From: Entomomonas asaccharolytica
Lineage (GTDB): Bacteria; Pseudomonadota; Gammaproteobacteria; Pseudomonadales; Pseudomonadaceae
DNA length: 64,000 nt
Assembly: GCF_016653615.1 (NCBI RefSeq)
Contig: NZ_CP067393.1
Location: 1,317,673-1,381,672 of the forward strand
Direction: 5' to 3'
Shown here: positions 19,898 through 29,650 of the stretch, piece after piece
Layout: each line of letters begins with the position of its first letter
Position numbering within the stretch: the first letter of the stretch is position 1
Made by a program: the position numbers and the translations under genes
Notes under the pieces: generated by a model
What the model was told of the DNA's origin: nothing
The model's input: only the letters and a program-made list of their open reading frames with translations
The model's database searches: none

Positions 19898-22651
19898 TCA
19901 GCTATCCTGTTTTTTTAAGAGTAGAATACTAATTCCTAATAACACAGGAATCATCGCTAATAGCATATTTATAGAGCTATAGAGATCTGAAAAGGTAAGT
20001 GCTTTATTAAATATGCCACGGCTAACTAATAACATATAAGTAGTAGGGAAATATTCACCTATTACTCGGCCGCCTCCTTCAAGCGAGCTAACGGGGTTAA
20101 TAACACCTGCAAATTGAACAGCTGGCACAAGTGTTAATAGTACCGTTAAAAAGATTACAGCAACTTGGCTGCGAGTGATGGTTGAAGCTAATAAGCCATA
20201 GCTTGTAGCAACGATACAATAGAGAAATGCTGCAAAGCATAAGGTTAGGAAACTGCCTTTAATAGGTACATCAAATATTATTATCGCCATTAATAACAGT
20301 ATAAAAAAACTGATCATTGATAGAATAATATAGGGAATCTGCTTACCAATTAGAAACTCTACTCGCGACATGGGGGTAACATATAAATTAAGAATAGAAC
20401 CCAATTCTTTTTCACGTACAACAGAGAGTGCTGCTACCATAGCAGGTAACATAAGTAGCAAAATGGGAATAACAGCAGGCACCATAGCAGGTAAACTTTT
20501 TACATCAGGATTATAGCGATACCGTATTTCTATTCCTGCATTACCTTGAATATCCATGCCTTGTCGTTCTCTTGCTTGTTCTTGTAACCATTGCGCATGA
20601 ATACCTTGTACATAGCCACGCACAGTCTCAGCGCGCATTGGCATAGCGCCATCAATCCACACACCAATTTCAGCTTGATCACCGCGCTCAACTTTTCTAG
20701 CAAAGTTAGGAGGAATTTCTATAGCAACATTAATATCGCCTTCTCTTAAACGTTGATCTATTTCTTGATGACTATAAAGAGGTGGTTTTTCTATAAAATA
20801 ACGTGATCCTGAAATACTTAAGCTATAGCTATTACTTAATCCTGTTTGATCTTGATCTAATACAGCAAATTTTAAATCCTCAACATCCATGGTAATACCA
20901 TAGCCCATTACCAACATCAAAATAGCGGCTCCTAATAGTGCTAGTGTGGCCCTAATAGGATCTCTTCTTAACTCAAGCGATTCACGCCAAGTACATCCAA
21001 TTAAACGATTTAAACTAAATTTTTTAGGAGCTTCATGAGATGTTTGTTCAGGTTGTTTAAGAGTTTCTATTGATGTTGATACAACTTCTTCATTAGTAAT
21101 ACCAGCACCTGCATCCAATAGGTATTCTATAAACGCTTGTTCAAGCGTAGTGGTTTGGTGTTTTTCCATTAGGTTTGCTGGCGTATCACTGTCTAATACT
21201 GTTCCTGCATGCATTAAAGAAATACGATCACAACGTTCTGCTTCATTCATAAAATGGGTAGTGATAAAGATAGTTACCTGATCTTTACGTGATAACTCTA
21301 CTAGCAAATGCCAAAAATTATCTCGAGCAATAGGATCAACTCCAGAAGTAGGCTCATCCAAAATCAGAATATCAGGCGCATGAATAACGGCTACAGCAAG
21401 AGATAAACGTTGCCGTACACCTAATGGAATATTATCTGGTAAAGTATTTGCTACATTCTCTAAATCAAAACGTTGTAGCATTTCATTAACACGGTTAGCA
21501 ATAGTTTCTTTAGCAACACCAAACAGTTTAGCATGCAATACAAGATTTTGCTTAACGGTAAGTTCACTGTATAACGAAAATGCTTGAGACATATAACCTA
21601 AATGCTTACGCGTATTCAAATCATTAGCATCGATTTCTTTACCAAATAACCAAGCTTTGCCTTCTGTGGCAGGTAGTAAACCAGTTAACATTTTCATGGT
21701 AGTGGATTTACCACAACCATTAGAACCTAAAAAGCCAAATATTTCTCCCTTAGCAATACGAAAGTTAACATGATCCACTGCGATAAAGTCGCCAAACCGT
21801 TGTGTTAATCCTTTTGCTTCAATAGCAATAGAAGTGGTTTCATGTATATGTAATGGGGGAATAGTGACAGGTTTGTAATGCCGTTTTTTTTCTTCTGGCA
21901 TTAATTCTATAAATGACGCCTCCAATGAGTCCTGTTGCGTTTGTTCTAGTATTTCGCTGGGTGTTCCTGTAGCTAATATTTTACCCGCATCCATTGCTAC
22001 TAAATAATCAAAACGTTGTGCTTCATCCATATAAGCAGTGGCAACAATAACACTCATTTGTGGTCGCTGTTTACGGATATTATTAATCATATCCCAAAAT
22101 TGTGAGCGAGATAATGGGTCTACCCCTGTAGTAGGCTCGTCTAAAATAAGTAAATCAGGATCATGTATTAATGCAGCACATAATCCTAGTTTTTGTTTCA
22201 TACCGCCAGAAAGCTTGCCTGCTGCTCTATTTAAGAAGGGATATAATCCCGTACTGGTAGTAAGCTCATCAATTCTCTGACGTCGTTCAGTAGCATTATG
22301 ACCAAATAGACGAGCAAAGAATTGTAGATTTTCTTCAATTGATAAAGTAGGGTATAGATTTTTTCCTAGCCCTTGTGGCATATACGCAATACGTGAACAA
22401 ACAGCCGTACGATGTTGTTTATTAGCCATGTCACCATTTAATGCGGTTATGGATCCTTGTTGGATTACATGAGCTCCTGAAATTAAAGAAAGTAAACTTG
22501 ATTTACCAACGCCATCTGGACCAATTAAACCTACCATACATTGTGCAGGGATATCTAAACTAATATTATCTAAGGCCAATGTTTTGTCATAACGTAGTGA
22601 AACATCTGTTACTTGTACCACAATGTTTGTAAAGCCAATGAGACTACTCAT
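19898..22651 (-). CDS. rbbA: RbbA-like fused double ABC ATPase and permease
   Basis: The 917-aa protein has two ATP-binding cassettes followed by an ABC-2 permease domain. Cassette 1: Walker [10 protein letters not shown] (about 43), signature LSGGMKQK (about 145), Walker [14 protein letters not shown]. Cassette 2: Walker [10 protein letters not shown] (about 311), signature-like [10 protein letters not shown], Walker [14 protein letters not shown] (about 430). In the second cassette the usual LSGG is replaced by LGVRQ. The membrane part starts near residue 555 ([14 protein letters not shown]). The architecture and length match RbbA of E. coli (911 aa), originally described as a ribosome-associated ATPase and now usually grouped with exporters. 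It lies between yhiI (10-bp gap) and yhhJ (3-bp gap). Confidence 0.92.
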   Translation of the reverse strand: MSSLIGFTNIVVQVTDVSLRYDKTLALDNISLDIPAQCMVGLIGPDGVGKSSLLSLISGAHVIQQGSITALNGDMANKQHRTAVCSRIAYMPQGLGKNLYPTLSIEENLQFFARLFGHNATERRQRIDELTTSTGLYPFLNRAAGKLSGGMKQKLGLCAALIHDPDLLILDEPTTGVDPLSRSQFWDMINNIRKQRPQMSVIVATAYMDEAQRFDYLVAMDAGKILATGTPSEILEQTQQDSLEASFIELMPEEKKRHYKPVTIPPLHIHETTSIAIEAKGLTQRFGDFIAVDHVNFRIAKGEIFGFLGSNGCGKSTTMKMLTGLLPATEGKAWLFGKEIDANDLNTRKHLGYMSQAFSLYSELTVKQNLVLHAKLFGVAKETIANRVNEMLQRFDLENVANTLPDNIPLGVRQRLSLAVAVIHAPDILILDEPTSGVDPIARDNFWHLLVELSRKDQVTIFITTHFMNEAERCDRISLMHAGTVLDSDTPANLMEKHQTTTLEQAFIEYLLDAGAGITNEEVVSTSIETLKQPEQTSHEAPKKFSLNRLIGCTWRESLELRRDPIRATLALLGAAILMLVMGYGITMDVEDLKFAVLDQDQTGLSNSYSLSISGSRYFIEKPPLYSHQEIDQRLREGDINVAIEIPPNFARKVERGDQAEIGVWIDGAMPMRAETVRGYVQGIHAQWLQEQARERQGMDIQGNAGIEIRYRYNPDVKSLPAMVPAVIPILLLMLPAMVAALSVVREKELGSILNLYVTPMSRVEFLIGKQIPYIILSMISFFILLLMAIIIFDVPIKGSFLTLCFAAFLYCIVATSYGLLASTITRSQVAVIFLTVLLTLVPAVQFAGVINPVSSLEGGGRVIGEYFPTTYMLLVSRGIFNKALTFSDLYSSINMLLAMIPVLLGISILLLKKQDS

Positions 22652-22661
22652 AACAATAACC

Positions 22662-23747
22662 TTAAGTTTTTTGACACATAGGTACTAGCTTGGATAATTC
22701 ATCAGGCCATGCTGCTTGTTGATCTAGTTTCAACCAAGCAACACCAGGTACACCTGTTTTAATTTGCTCTAAATAACAATTTAAAAGTTCAGGTTTAATT
22801 TGTGCTTTCACACGGAACATTAATTTTTGGCGTTCATTATGAGTTTCAACGGTTTTTGGGGTAAATTGAGCAACACTAGCTACATACGAAACATAAGCAG
22901 GTATAGCCATATCTGGATAAACATCTAAAACCATTCTTACTTCTTGGTTTAAAGCTATTTTACCTGCTACTGTTTCAGGTACAAAAAAAGTGAGATAGAC
23001 ATCGTTTAGATCAACCAAGTTTAATACTTTCCCTCCAGCGCCTAATACTTCTCCTACTTGGGATATTTTATATTGCACACGTCCATTAGCTGTTGCTGGT
23101 AATGTACTGTCATTAATATCTGCTTGAATGCGATCAATGGTAGCTTGTGCTGCTTTAATTGCATAGCTGGCATAGGTGACATTAGCTTCAGCCGCTTGAA
23201 TAGCGGCATCAGTTACATCAATTTGAGCATTGGCAGCAGAAAGCGCTGCGATGGCATTATTTACAGCTGCTTTATCATTATCGTATATTTGAACTGATAC
23301 TGCACCTTGGCGATGGAGAGGTGTAGAGCGTTTTAAGCGAGTATTGGCTAAGTTTAAATCACTTTTGCGTTGCTTAGCAATTGCTTCAATAGCCGCTTTA
23401 TCACTGATCTTTACAGCAAGTTGAGCCTTTGCATTGACCTCGTTGCTAATAGCTTGCTGTAGTTGTGCTTTTGCTTCATTTAACTGTTGCTGAAGAACAT
23501 CTGTTTGCATAATAACCAGAGGTTGGCCTTTTTTAACAAAGTCACCTTCTTTTACTAGTATTTGTTCAATACGTGCTGCTAATTTGGTTGATATATTAAT
23601 TTCTGTTGCTTCTATACGACCATTGCCATTAACAAAATCCTCACCAAAATCACGATTATGTGTACGGCTCCATACTAAGTAGCTTATTATCAAAATAAAA
23701 ATAATAATTATTGGTATTAGTATTGGTTTTTTTAGTTGAACTCTCAT
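22662..23747 (-). CDS. yhiI: HlyD-family membrane fusion protein, YhiI-like
   Basis: The 361-aa periplasmic adaptor has an N-terminal signal anchor (about residues 8-27), a split lipoyl/barrel-sandwich domain ([22 protein letters not shown], in parts, about 59-80; [21 protein letters not shown], in parts, about 218-238) and between them a long Ala/Gln-rich alpha-helical hairpin. It links an inner-membrane ABC exporter to an outer-membrane channel. It is the first gene of a three-gene operon with rbbA and yhhJ in the same order as in enterobacteria. A 17-bp inverted repeat 29 bp upstream may be an operator. Confidence 0.9.
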   Translation of the reverse strand: MRVQLKKPILIPIIIIFILIISYLVWSRTHNRDFGEDFVNGNGRIEATEINISTKLAARIEQILVKEGDFVKKGQPLVIMQTDVLQQQLNEAKAQLQQAISNEVNAKAQLAVKISDKAAIEAIAKQRKSDLNLANTRLKRSTPLHRQGAVSVQIYDNDKAAVNNAIAALSAANAQIDVTDAAIQAAEANVTYASYAIKAAQATIDRIQADINDSTLPATANGRVQYKISQVGEVLGAGGKVLNLVDLNDVYLTFFVPETVAGKIALNQEVRMVLDVYPDMAIPAYVSYVASVAQFTPKTVETHNERQKLMFRVKAQIKPELLNCYLEQIKTGVPGVAWLKLDQQAAWPDELSKLVPMCQKT

Positions 23748-23775
23748 TTTCCGAAGTCTTATCCTTGAATATTAT

Positions 23776-23792
23776 TATGCTGTTTAAGCATA
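23776..23792. promoter_or_regulatory. Inverted repeat upstream of the yhiI operon
   Basis: TATGCT-gttta-AGCATA, with perfect six-base arms, lies 29 bp upstream of the yhiI ATG. Homologous exporter operons are often controlled by TetR-family repressors, so an operator is plausible, but no regulator gene is adjacent. Confidence 0.35.
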
Positions 23793-24552
23793 TCCTTTAT
23801 AAATAACAGTAATATGGATTATCTGATAGTGATGAACAATGTCATATTTATTATTTAATATATTAATTCTGTTAGTTTGAATATCTTTTAAATGATTCAA
23901 CTTTTGTATTTATTTATCATAAATTAAAGTTAATAGATAAATTTTCTATTTATGAAAATAATAGAAAGGAATCATATATAGTCAAAGGCTAAATATAGGA
24001 ATAGTTTTCTTGAAGATACTATTTAAATAATTAATGAGTTTTTTAATATTTTGAGTAGAAGATTCTTTATTAATTAAATTAAACACGCAACATCCTTAAT
24101 TTTCTGTTGTAATAAGTATTTGTTTAACAAAGTGTAATTATTTAAAAAGGTGTAACTTTAAAGGTTCTTAATATGCAATAAAAACTAGACAAAGGTCTAG
24201 TTGACTATATACTTTATTAATAAAAGTTTTACTGTTATAAGTACTAATAAAAATAATATACTTTTTGCTATAGCTATTGTTAATAAAATATATTTTAAAT
24301 AAAGGGGTTAATAATTCACTGGTAAGTTATTGTAATGACTGTTCTAAATGTATTGAAGAAATATATTGTCAAACAAGGTAACTATGGGTATTGATTGTTT
24401 ATTAAATTAAAAAGAGTTCTTTTCGTAAATAAAAAATATCTACTAGACGAAAGTGTAAAATATTTCGTTATTGTAATTAGGTACTATGCTACTACTAGTG
24501 CGTGTAATTCTGTATATTATATTTAACAATTTTTAGGTTGAGGATTTTTGCT
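23793..24552. other. 760-bp AT-rich intergenic region
   Basis: No frame with a convincing ribosome-binding site is visible on either strand. It holds one terminator-like hairpin (24183-24202, listed separately) and presumably the divergent promoters for yhiI and the lipoprotein gene. Nothing else stands out by eye. Confidence 0.6.
24174..24202 (-). terminator. Orphan Rho-independent terminator on the minus strand
   Basis: On the minus strand AACTAGAC-cttt-GTCTAGTT forms a perfect 8-bp hairpin followed by a U-rich tract (TTTTTATT). No minus-strand gene ends here; the nearest candidate, the SNase gene, ends 920 bp away with the lipoprotein gene between. It may end an unannotated small RNA. Confidence 0.5.
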
Positions 24553-24723
24553 ATGAAATTTATTAAATTAGTGGTTATTGCTTCTGTTATATCTTTTCTT
24601 GCTGGTTGTACTGGACATGTTTATAACAATGAAAAAAACTGTAGCTATGATTATTTCCTACATCCAGATATTTCCATTTCTAAAGTAATTGGTGGCTGTG
24701 GCCCTGTTGCACCACATAAATAA
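24553..24723 (+). CDS. yhfL: YhfL-like small lipoprotein (DUF4223 type)
   Basis: A 56-aa lipoprotein: an n-region with Lys residues, a hydrophobic stretch and the lipobox FLAGC, so the mature protein begins at Cys18. The mature part, CTGHVYNNEKNCSYDYFLHP followed by SISKVIGGCGP, closely matches what I recall of E. coli YhfL. I start at the ATG at 24553, with GAGG nine bases upstream, rather than the TTG at 24538. It is expected to be anchored in the outer or inner membrane. Function is unknown for the family. A strong hairpin follows the stop. Confidence 0.85.
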   Translation: MKFIKLVVIASVISFLAGCTGHVYNNEKNCSYDYFLHPDISISKVIGGCGPVAPHK

Positions 24724-24760
24724 TTCAATGTTTTGCAATTAACAAATATATAATGTTATA

Positions 24761-24787
24761 CGGCTTCTCTTTTATAAAGAGAAGCCG
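24761..24787 (+). terminator. 12-bp hairpin after the lipoprotein gene
   Basis: CGGCTTCTCTTT-tat-AAAGAGAAGCCG is a perfect 12-bp stem with a three-base loop, 38 bp after the stop. The following sequence (CATAATAATT) is only weakly U-rich, so termination or 3'-end protection are both possible. Confidence 0.65.
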
Positions 24788-25123
24788 CATAATAATTAGT
24801 GTGCAAGTAAAGTTTGTTTATATAAGGATTAGTAAATAATCTAATAATAAAAAGTCTTTTATTCTGATCTGTTTAAGTATAAATAATTAATATAATTCAT
24901 CCTTATCTTATTAGATAAAATCACTGTTATAGATATTTGTGTAAATTAGTATTCTTTTTATATAACAGAGAAAAAAATTATTTACTTTGAAAATACAAAA
25001 TACAAAGATTCCTTAATGCTCCTACTCAAAATATCTCAAAAAAGAGAATGGAAAAACTTATTTCCATATAATGTATTGTTGAATTAGAAAGAAATTATAA
25101 AAATTTATAGCTTTTTATTCGTT
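24788..25123. other. 336-bp intergenic region
   Basis: AT-rich sequence between convergent genes. I see no coding frame, tRNA or clear repeat in it. Confidence 0.5.
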
Positions 25124-25606
25124 CTATTTTAAAGAATAAAAGAGGTATTTTAACTTTCTTTTAAACTCCGTAACTGCTGTAACTTGTTGTGACCATAAGC
25201 CAACCTTGTTAGCTTTGGCAATTTCTTCAGCTTCTAGGTATTGTTCATTTTTCTTTCCAAAAGGCCGGTACCAAGCCATACCTTTATTAATCATTTCAAG
25301 GTTGATATCAAATAACATTTTTTCTTGTATATAAACAGTACCAAGGGTTCGCCTATATCTATCTTTACCATAGGTGTGTATTCTAACGGTCTTGTTAAAT
25401 ATAAGATCAGATAAGGCTTTTCTTGAAGCTATAGCAAAATCTTGTTTAGATTCAGGTGCATCTATATGATATAACCTAATTTTATGTTGAACTTTATCTT
25501 CTAGGCATATAATAGTATCACCATCAGTAATAGCTACTACTTTACAAATAAGAACATCTGCATAGGAAAGGATAGGGCAGATTAATAGTATGGGTAGTAA
25601 CTTCAT
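25124..25606 (-). CDS. Secreted SNase-type thermonuclease
   Basis: The 160-aa protein has a signal peptide (MKLLPILLICPILSYA) and one staphylococcal-nuclease fold. Hallmarks: VVAITDGDTI (about 23-32), the active-site strand KIRLYHIDAPESKQ (about 42-55, with catalytic Arg and Asp), YGKDRYRRTLGTV (about 79-91), the nucleotide-binding Arg region, and a final LWSQ. Predicted product: a Ca-dependent phosphodiesterase acting on DNA or RNA in the periplasm or outside. It is monocistronic or the last gene of a minus-strand group with the two hypothetical genes upstream. Confidence 0.9.
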   Translation of the reverse strand: MKLLPILLICPILSYADVLICKVVAITDGDTIICLEDKVQHKIRLYHIDAPESKQDFAIASRKALSDLIFNKTVRIHTYGKDRYRRTLGTVYIQEKMLFDINLEMINKGMAWYRPFGKKNEQYLEAEEIAKANKVGLWSQQVTAVTEFKRKLKYLFYSLK

Positions 25607-25796
25607 ATTATTGGTGCAGATATAAAAACTGTAATATTATCATTAAATGAAATAATAAAGGGAATCTTAACTATTTTAATAACCTGTTTGCAATTCAGAT
25701 TTGAAGTTTCTAGCTGTAAATATTAGACAGTGTAAGTTTGTTTTATCTTCAGCAAAGCTTTTTAAGAGTCTTTTCGCTTGGTTTGTTAGAACTTTT

Positions 25797-25988
25797 TTAA
25801 CGGTATTCATTTGCTGGTACAGGTACAGGGCTAGGAACATAGCTCATAACCTCAGAGCAGCTTTTATATTCCATAATCATTCTCAATACAATTTGAGCAG
25901 TACGTTTATTGATAAGCCACTGTCTAGCCTGTTCACGATATAAGCCTAATAATATCTTTTGAATATTCTCTTTATCATATAAATCCAT
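25797..25988 (-). CDS. Small hypothetical protein
   Basis: A 63-aa frame beginning MDLYDKENIQKILLGLYREQ with AAGGAA nine bases before the ATG. It starts 4 bp after the stop of the upstream secreted-protein gene, so the two are probably one operon. The N-terminal two thirds looks helical and the C-terminus is Pro/Val-rich (SPVPVPANEYR). No family is recognised. An overlapping plus-strand frame here has no comparable start signal. Confidence 0.55.
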   Translation of the reverse strand: MDLYDKENIQKILLGLYREQARQWLINKRTAQIVLRMIMEYKSCSEVMSYVPSPVPVPANEYR

Positions 25989-25992
25989 ATAA

Positions 25993-26535
25993 TTATTTCC
26001 TTGATGTATTTTTTAAGGTAGATAATGTTTTATTAATCTCATCTTTAGTGAAGTTTAAAAACTGGATATTTTCTACAAATGGAGTTACCTCATGAAATAA
26101 ATAAACCATTGTATTAGGCCTATCTAAAACGATTGAATCTACACCTATGATTAGCTCAGGCATTCCTTTAATCTTATATTGCGTTATTTCACCATTACAA
26201 ATATCTAAACCTTTTCTAGCATCATTTTCTGAATTATTTTTGCCTATACCAAAGGCATCAAGTAATGTATTCTTATTTTCTTCACTAATTTCTGTATCAC
26301 TATGAAATGCAAAATGTTTTTTATTGTCATAGATGTATGCCATCATATCTCTAGAAAAAATAACTCTATTTGATGGATAGATATTTAAAGAATACCTTCC
26401 AGCAAAATTAATAATTTGCTGGTCGCTTGCTGTAGGATTTAAGTGAGTTTCCTTGATTTTTGGCGCATCACATTTTTCAGCATAAGTTGCTGAAACAAAA
26501 GAACAAATAAATAGCAAGCTTAGAAATCGTTGCAT
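25993..26535 (-). CDS. Secreted hypothetical protein
   Basis: The 180-aa protein has a clear signal peptide (MQRFLSLLFICSFVSATYA, cleavage before EKCDAP). The mature part contains one more Cys (LDIC, forming a possible disulfide with the N-terminal CDAP Cys) and a mix of predicted strands (SLNIYPSNRVIFSRDMMAYI). No family is recognised. It is the first gene of a probable two-gene unit with the 63-aa gene. The location is likely periplasmic. Confidence 0.65.
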   Translation of the reverse strand: MQRFLSLLFICSFVSATYAEKCDAPKIKETHLNPTASDQQIINFAGRYSLNIYPSNRVIFSRDMMAYIYDNKKHFAFHSDTEISEENKNTLLDAFGIGKNNSENDARKGLDICNGEITQYKIKGMPELIIGVDSIVLDRPNTMVYLFHEVTPFVENIQFLNFTKDEINKTLSTLKNTSRK

Positions 26536-26662
26536 ATAATAAATATTCTTAAAGTATTTATGGATTATTAAATTTAGTTTAGATTATAGTCCATTAGCTG
26601 AAAGTTTTTTTACTATTTCATGCCCTAAGTCTGATTTATCTTAAATGATACTCTTGTTAATC

Positions 26663-26679
26663 TTGCACTAGAGGTGCAA
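26663..26679 (+). promoter_or_regulatory. Hairpin presenting the SRAP ribosome-binding site in its loop
   Basis: TTGCAC-tagag-GTGCAA is a six-base inverted repeat ending five bases before the ATG at 26685. The only Shine-Dalgarno-like sequence (GAGG) lies in its loop and 3' arm, so folding could influence translation. Confidence 0.4.
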
Positions 26680-26684
26680 TAGTT

Positions 26685-27353
26685 ATGTGTGGTAGATTTG
26701 CTCAAATTAGTCGCTTAAAAGAAGTGCTTGAAGAACTTGCTAGAAGATTAGAGCAAGAAGAGGTTAATGATAATTTGACTGGTCGTTATAATATTGCGCC
26801 TCAATCAATGGTTAAAATACTCAGAGTTAACGATCAAAAGGTTATTGTAGATAATGTCCATTGGGGTTGGAAACCTTTTTGGGCTAAAGATATGCAACCA
26901 CCTATTAACGCCCGTATTGAAAAAGTGGCTAGCTCTAAATTCTATAGTCAAATCTGGCCTCATCGTTGTTTAATTCCAGCTAATGGTTGGTATGAATGGG
27001 TTAAAGAAGGCAGTAGCAAACAACCATACTATATTCATCTAAAGACAAATAAACCTATGTTCTTTGCAGGGATTGGTCATTTCAAAGAAAATAGTGATAA
27101 TAACGGTTTTGTGATTATTACTGCTGATTCACAAGGTGGTATGATAGATATCTATGATCGTAGACCTGTTGTATTAACACCAGAATATGCAAATGAATGG
27201 ATAGATTCTAATACTACCCTTACTCGAGCAGAAAAAATAATCAATGACCACTATCGTAAACCAAAAGATTTCGACTGGTACAAAGTCAGTGAAGCGGTAG
27301 GTAATGTTAGAAATCAGGGTAAAGAATTAATTAAACCTATTGACTCAGAATAG
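26685..27353 (+). CDS. SRAP-family abasic-site DNA-crosslink protein (YedK/HMCES-like)
   Basis: The 222-aa protein starts MCGRF; Cys2, exposed after Met removal, forms the covalent thiazolidine link with abasic sites in single-stranded DNA. Other family motifs are present: YNIAPQ (about 35), WGWKPFWAKD with INARIEKV (about 62-85), RCLIPANGWYEW (about 97-108) with the active-site Glu, and IITADSQG. Length is typical. The role is to protect abasic sites during replication and SOS repair. Its 3' end overlaps the convergent nuclease gene by 17 bp. The neighbours cho and umuC are also damage-response genes, so this looks like a small DNA-repair cluster. Confidence 0.95.
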   Translation: MCGRFAQISRLKEVLEELARRLEQEEVNDNLTGRYNIAPQSMVKILRVNDQKVIVDNVHWGWKPFWAKDMQPPINARIEKVASSKFYSQIWPHRCLIPANGWYEWVKEGSSKQPYYIHLKTNKPMFFAGIGHFKENSDNNGFVIITADSQGGMIDIYDRRPVVLTPEYANEWIDSNTTLTRAEKIINDHYRKPKDFDWYKVSEAVGNVRNQGKELIKPIDSE

Positions 27354-28158
27354 AGCCATGGCTTGCTAAATCTATAATTTCAGGATTATTATATCTTAAA
27401 AAGTTAATTAATATTAAATAAGCGTCTCGACTAAATGGTGGTAAAGGCTCATTAACAACACTGTCTAAACTTTCAACAGTGGTCATATAACGCCAATTAT
27501 TGATTATATGCCACTGTTTTATATTATATAGATAATCTTCTTCAAGAATAGCAATAGCACCTTTCCAAGACCAAGATATTAGCGAAAAATCCTCAAAAGC
27601 TTTGAGTAAACGATGATTATGAGTATCAATAGGCTCTTGTCCACAACAAGCCCCTAAGCATCTTCTTAACTGATAATTAAAGCAATTTCTAGTGGTTTTC
27701 TCTAAGCCAATAACCTTAGAACAAAGCTGATACTGCGCTATGAGATTCTTTAACCATTGTTTAGCCCTATGAGCTGATCGGTATAGTCCGACACTTATTT
27801 GCTCATCTAAAATATCATCAATTAGCTTTAGCTCAGGTTTATATTCACTATTCAAAATCCATGAGTATAAATGTTTAAGTTGTCGTAATCGCTTATTATA
27901 TAAAGGATATAAGCGTTTAATTTCAGCAGATTCTAAGAGCAATGCACCTAATTCGCCCGCTGTGCATTTATATTCAATAGCGGCCACCTGTTTAATCATA
28001 TCCAGATGAAATCTCGTTTCGTCAGGCTTATAGAAATGAGAAAGCACACGTTTACGGATATTGACACTTTTACCAATATACAGCAGAACATTATTACTAT
28101 CATAAAAATAGTAAACACCTGGTCTTTCAGGTAAGGAATAACAACAATCAAGCATCAT
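27337..28158 (-). CDS. cho: Cho-like GIY-YIG excision nuclease (UvrC homologue)
   Basis: The 273-aa protein matches the N-terminal half of UvrC: a GIY-YIG domain (GVYYFYDSNNVLLYIGKS, about 14-31), the RVLSHF helix, LGALLLESAEIKRLYPLYN (about 84-102) with the catalytic Glu, and a C-terminal part with FNYQLRRCLGACCG (Cys-rich, as in UvrC/Cho). Cho makes the 3' incision in nucleotide excision repair at bulky lesions. It lacks the UvrC C-terminal nuclease, as expected for Cho. The ATG overlaps the umuC stop (TAATG), showing ancestral translational coupling to umuC. Confidence 0.9.
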   Translation of the reverse strand: MMLDCCYSLPERPGVYYFYDSNNVLLYIGKSVNIRKRVLSHFYKPDETRFHLDMIKQVAAIEYKCTAGELGALLLESAEIKRLYPLYNKRLRQLKHLYSWILNSEYKPELKLIDDILDEQISVGLYRSAHRAKQWLKNLIAQYQLCSKVIGLEKTTRNCFNYQLRRCLGACCGQEPIDTHNHRLLKAFEDFSLISWSWKGAIAILEEDYLYNIKQWHIINNWRYMTTVESLDSVVNEPLPPFSRDAYLILINFLRYNNPEIIDLASHGSILSQ

Positions 28159-29408
28159 TATTTAACAGTAGGTATCTCATCCCAGCGCGTAGTATAACGT
28201 TTACTCAGCAAATCTCTTTTAATACTCCATGCGGCATTATGTCTTATACCACCTATTCTAATAGTATCTCTACCCATTTTTTTATTGATTGAATCAATAG
28301 TATTCATAAGTTGATCTGATTTTTTACGTTCTTTGCTATCTTGTGCTGGGCAAAACATATCAAACTACTCTATATCCTTATCAGTAAGATCAAGCATCAT
28401 CGCACCAGCTTTCATAAACAAATAACCTTTCCTGTAAATATTCGTTAATCCTTGCTGTGCTGCCTTAACAATCTCCCGTGTATCATTAGTAGAATAACAA
28501 TAGATGGATTATATTGAGGTAAATCATCCCTAAATCTATTGGTTTTAAGAAATATCATCACAGCACTAGTAACAGAATTTTGCTTTATTAACTTTTCCAC
28601 TCCATGACTCGCATGTACTCTAATAGCTTCGTGTAAAACATATAAACTCTCTGTTAAACGTCCAAAACTACGAGAAGTCATAATATTCTGCTTAGGTGTA
28701 TCAACATCATCAAGCTCTATACAGGGTGTACCCTGTAATTCAAGTAAAGTCCTCTTAACCATAACGGAAAACTGCTTTCTAATAAATTTAGGGTTCTGCC
28801 TCCCTTAATTGCCAAACTGTTTTAATGCCCATTGCCTCTAGTTTGGTTGCTATACGATAGCTAACTCCCCATATTTCACTCACAGGTAATTTTTTTAATA
28901 ATGATTCAAGTTTTGATTCAGTTGGATGCAACCAGTACACACCCTTATACTCTGGATTTTTTTTAGCCACATGATTAGCTATTTTAGCCAGGGTACGTGT
29001 AGGAGAAACTCCAATACCCACAGAAATACCTGTATTCTGCTTAATAATTGCTTTTAATCGCTTACAGTGCTCAACGAGATTACCAAAGCCAGTTAAATGA
29101 ATAAAGGTCTTATCTATTGAATAAAGCTCTACATCAACCGTATGTTCCCTTACTGTATCAAAGACCCTTTTGCTCATATCCCCATACAACTCATAATTAG
29201 AGCTAAGTAAAGTAATCTGTTTACGAATATTAGGAGGAATTTGGAAAGCAGGTATCCCCATAGGCACAAGCGGCTTAACCCCATTAGAACGAGCTATAAC
29301 ACAGCCGTCATTGTTGGAGAGAATGCCTATAGGTTTGCCTTCAAGCTTAGGATTAAATACACGCTCACAGCTTGAATAGAAATTATTACAATCAATAAGA
29401 CCTATCAT
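28158..29408 (-). pseudogene. umuC: umuC (DNA polymerase V catalytic subunit) pseudogene with multiple lesions
   Basis: The start (MIGLIDCNNFYSSCERVFNP, ATG at 29408) is UmuC. The frame ends early near 28788 (LREAEP, stop), but the expected continuation KFIRKQFSVMVKRTLLEL follows in another frame: one extra base. A second frameshift lies near 28480; after it the frame reads NDTREIVKAAQQGLTNIYRKG and then meets a TAG at about 28362-28364, where CAG would be expected. The normal tail follows, ending SKRYTTRWDEIPTVK. In addition, the catalytic SIDE motif reads SIDK: the Glu codon GAG is AAG (29109-29111). So there are two frameshifts, one nonsense and one active-site change. No umuD is adjacent. 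The fragments should not be annotated as separate genes. Confidence 0.93.
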
Positions 29409-29650
29409 ATATACAATACAACTCAAATGTATAAAAACATGATTAAAACTACAGAATAAGATGAGTTAAATATATAGATCAGATTTTATGGCGGTCAAGT
29501 AGGGTTAAGATTTTGAGATAAACACCATAAACGCTTCCACGTTCCTGATTAAATACTTTTTGTTCAGATTTTTTTTATTGCTGGGGCAAAAAGAAACAAA
29601 AATATATAAGAGATAAAATTCAACTTCCATTAATAAACGAGGAAAACAAA

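Noticed and set aside
25701-25943. Plus-strand 80-codon frame
   Set aside because: It overlaps the minus-strand 63-aa gene, which has a good ribosome-binding site and operon spacing; this frame has neither.
28158-28762. Two separate small genes at 28158-28358 and 28445-28762
   Set aside because: Both read as successive fragments of UmuC in shifted frames, so they are parts of one pseudogene.
29409-29480. LexA box upstream of umuC
   Set aside because: No CTG-N10-CAG sequence close to consensus was found in the upstream region.
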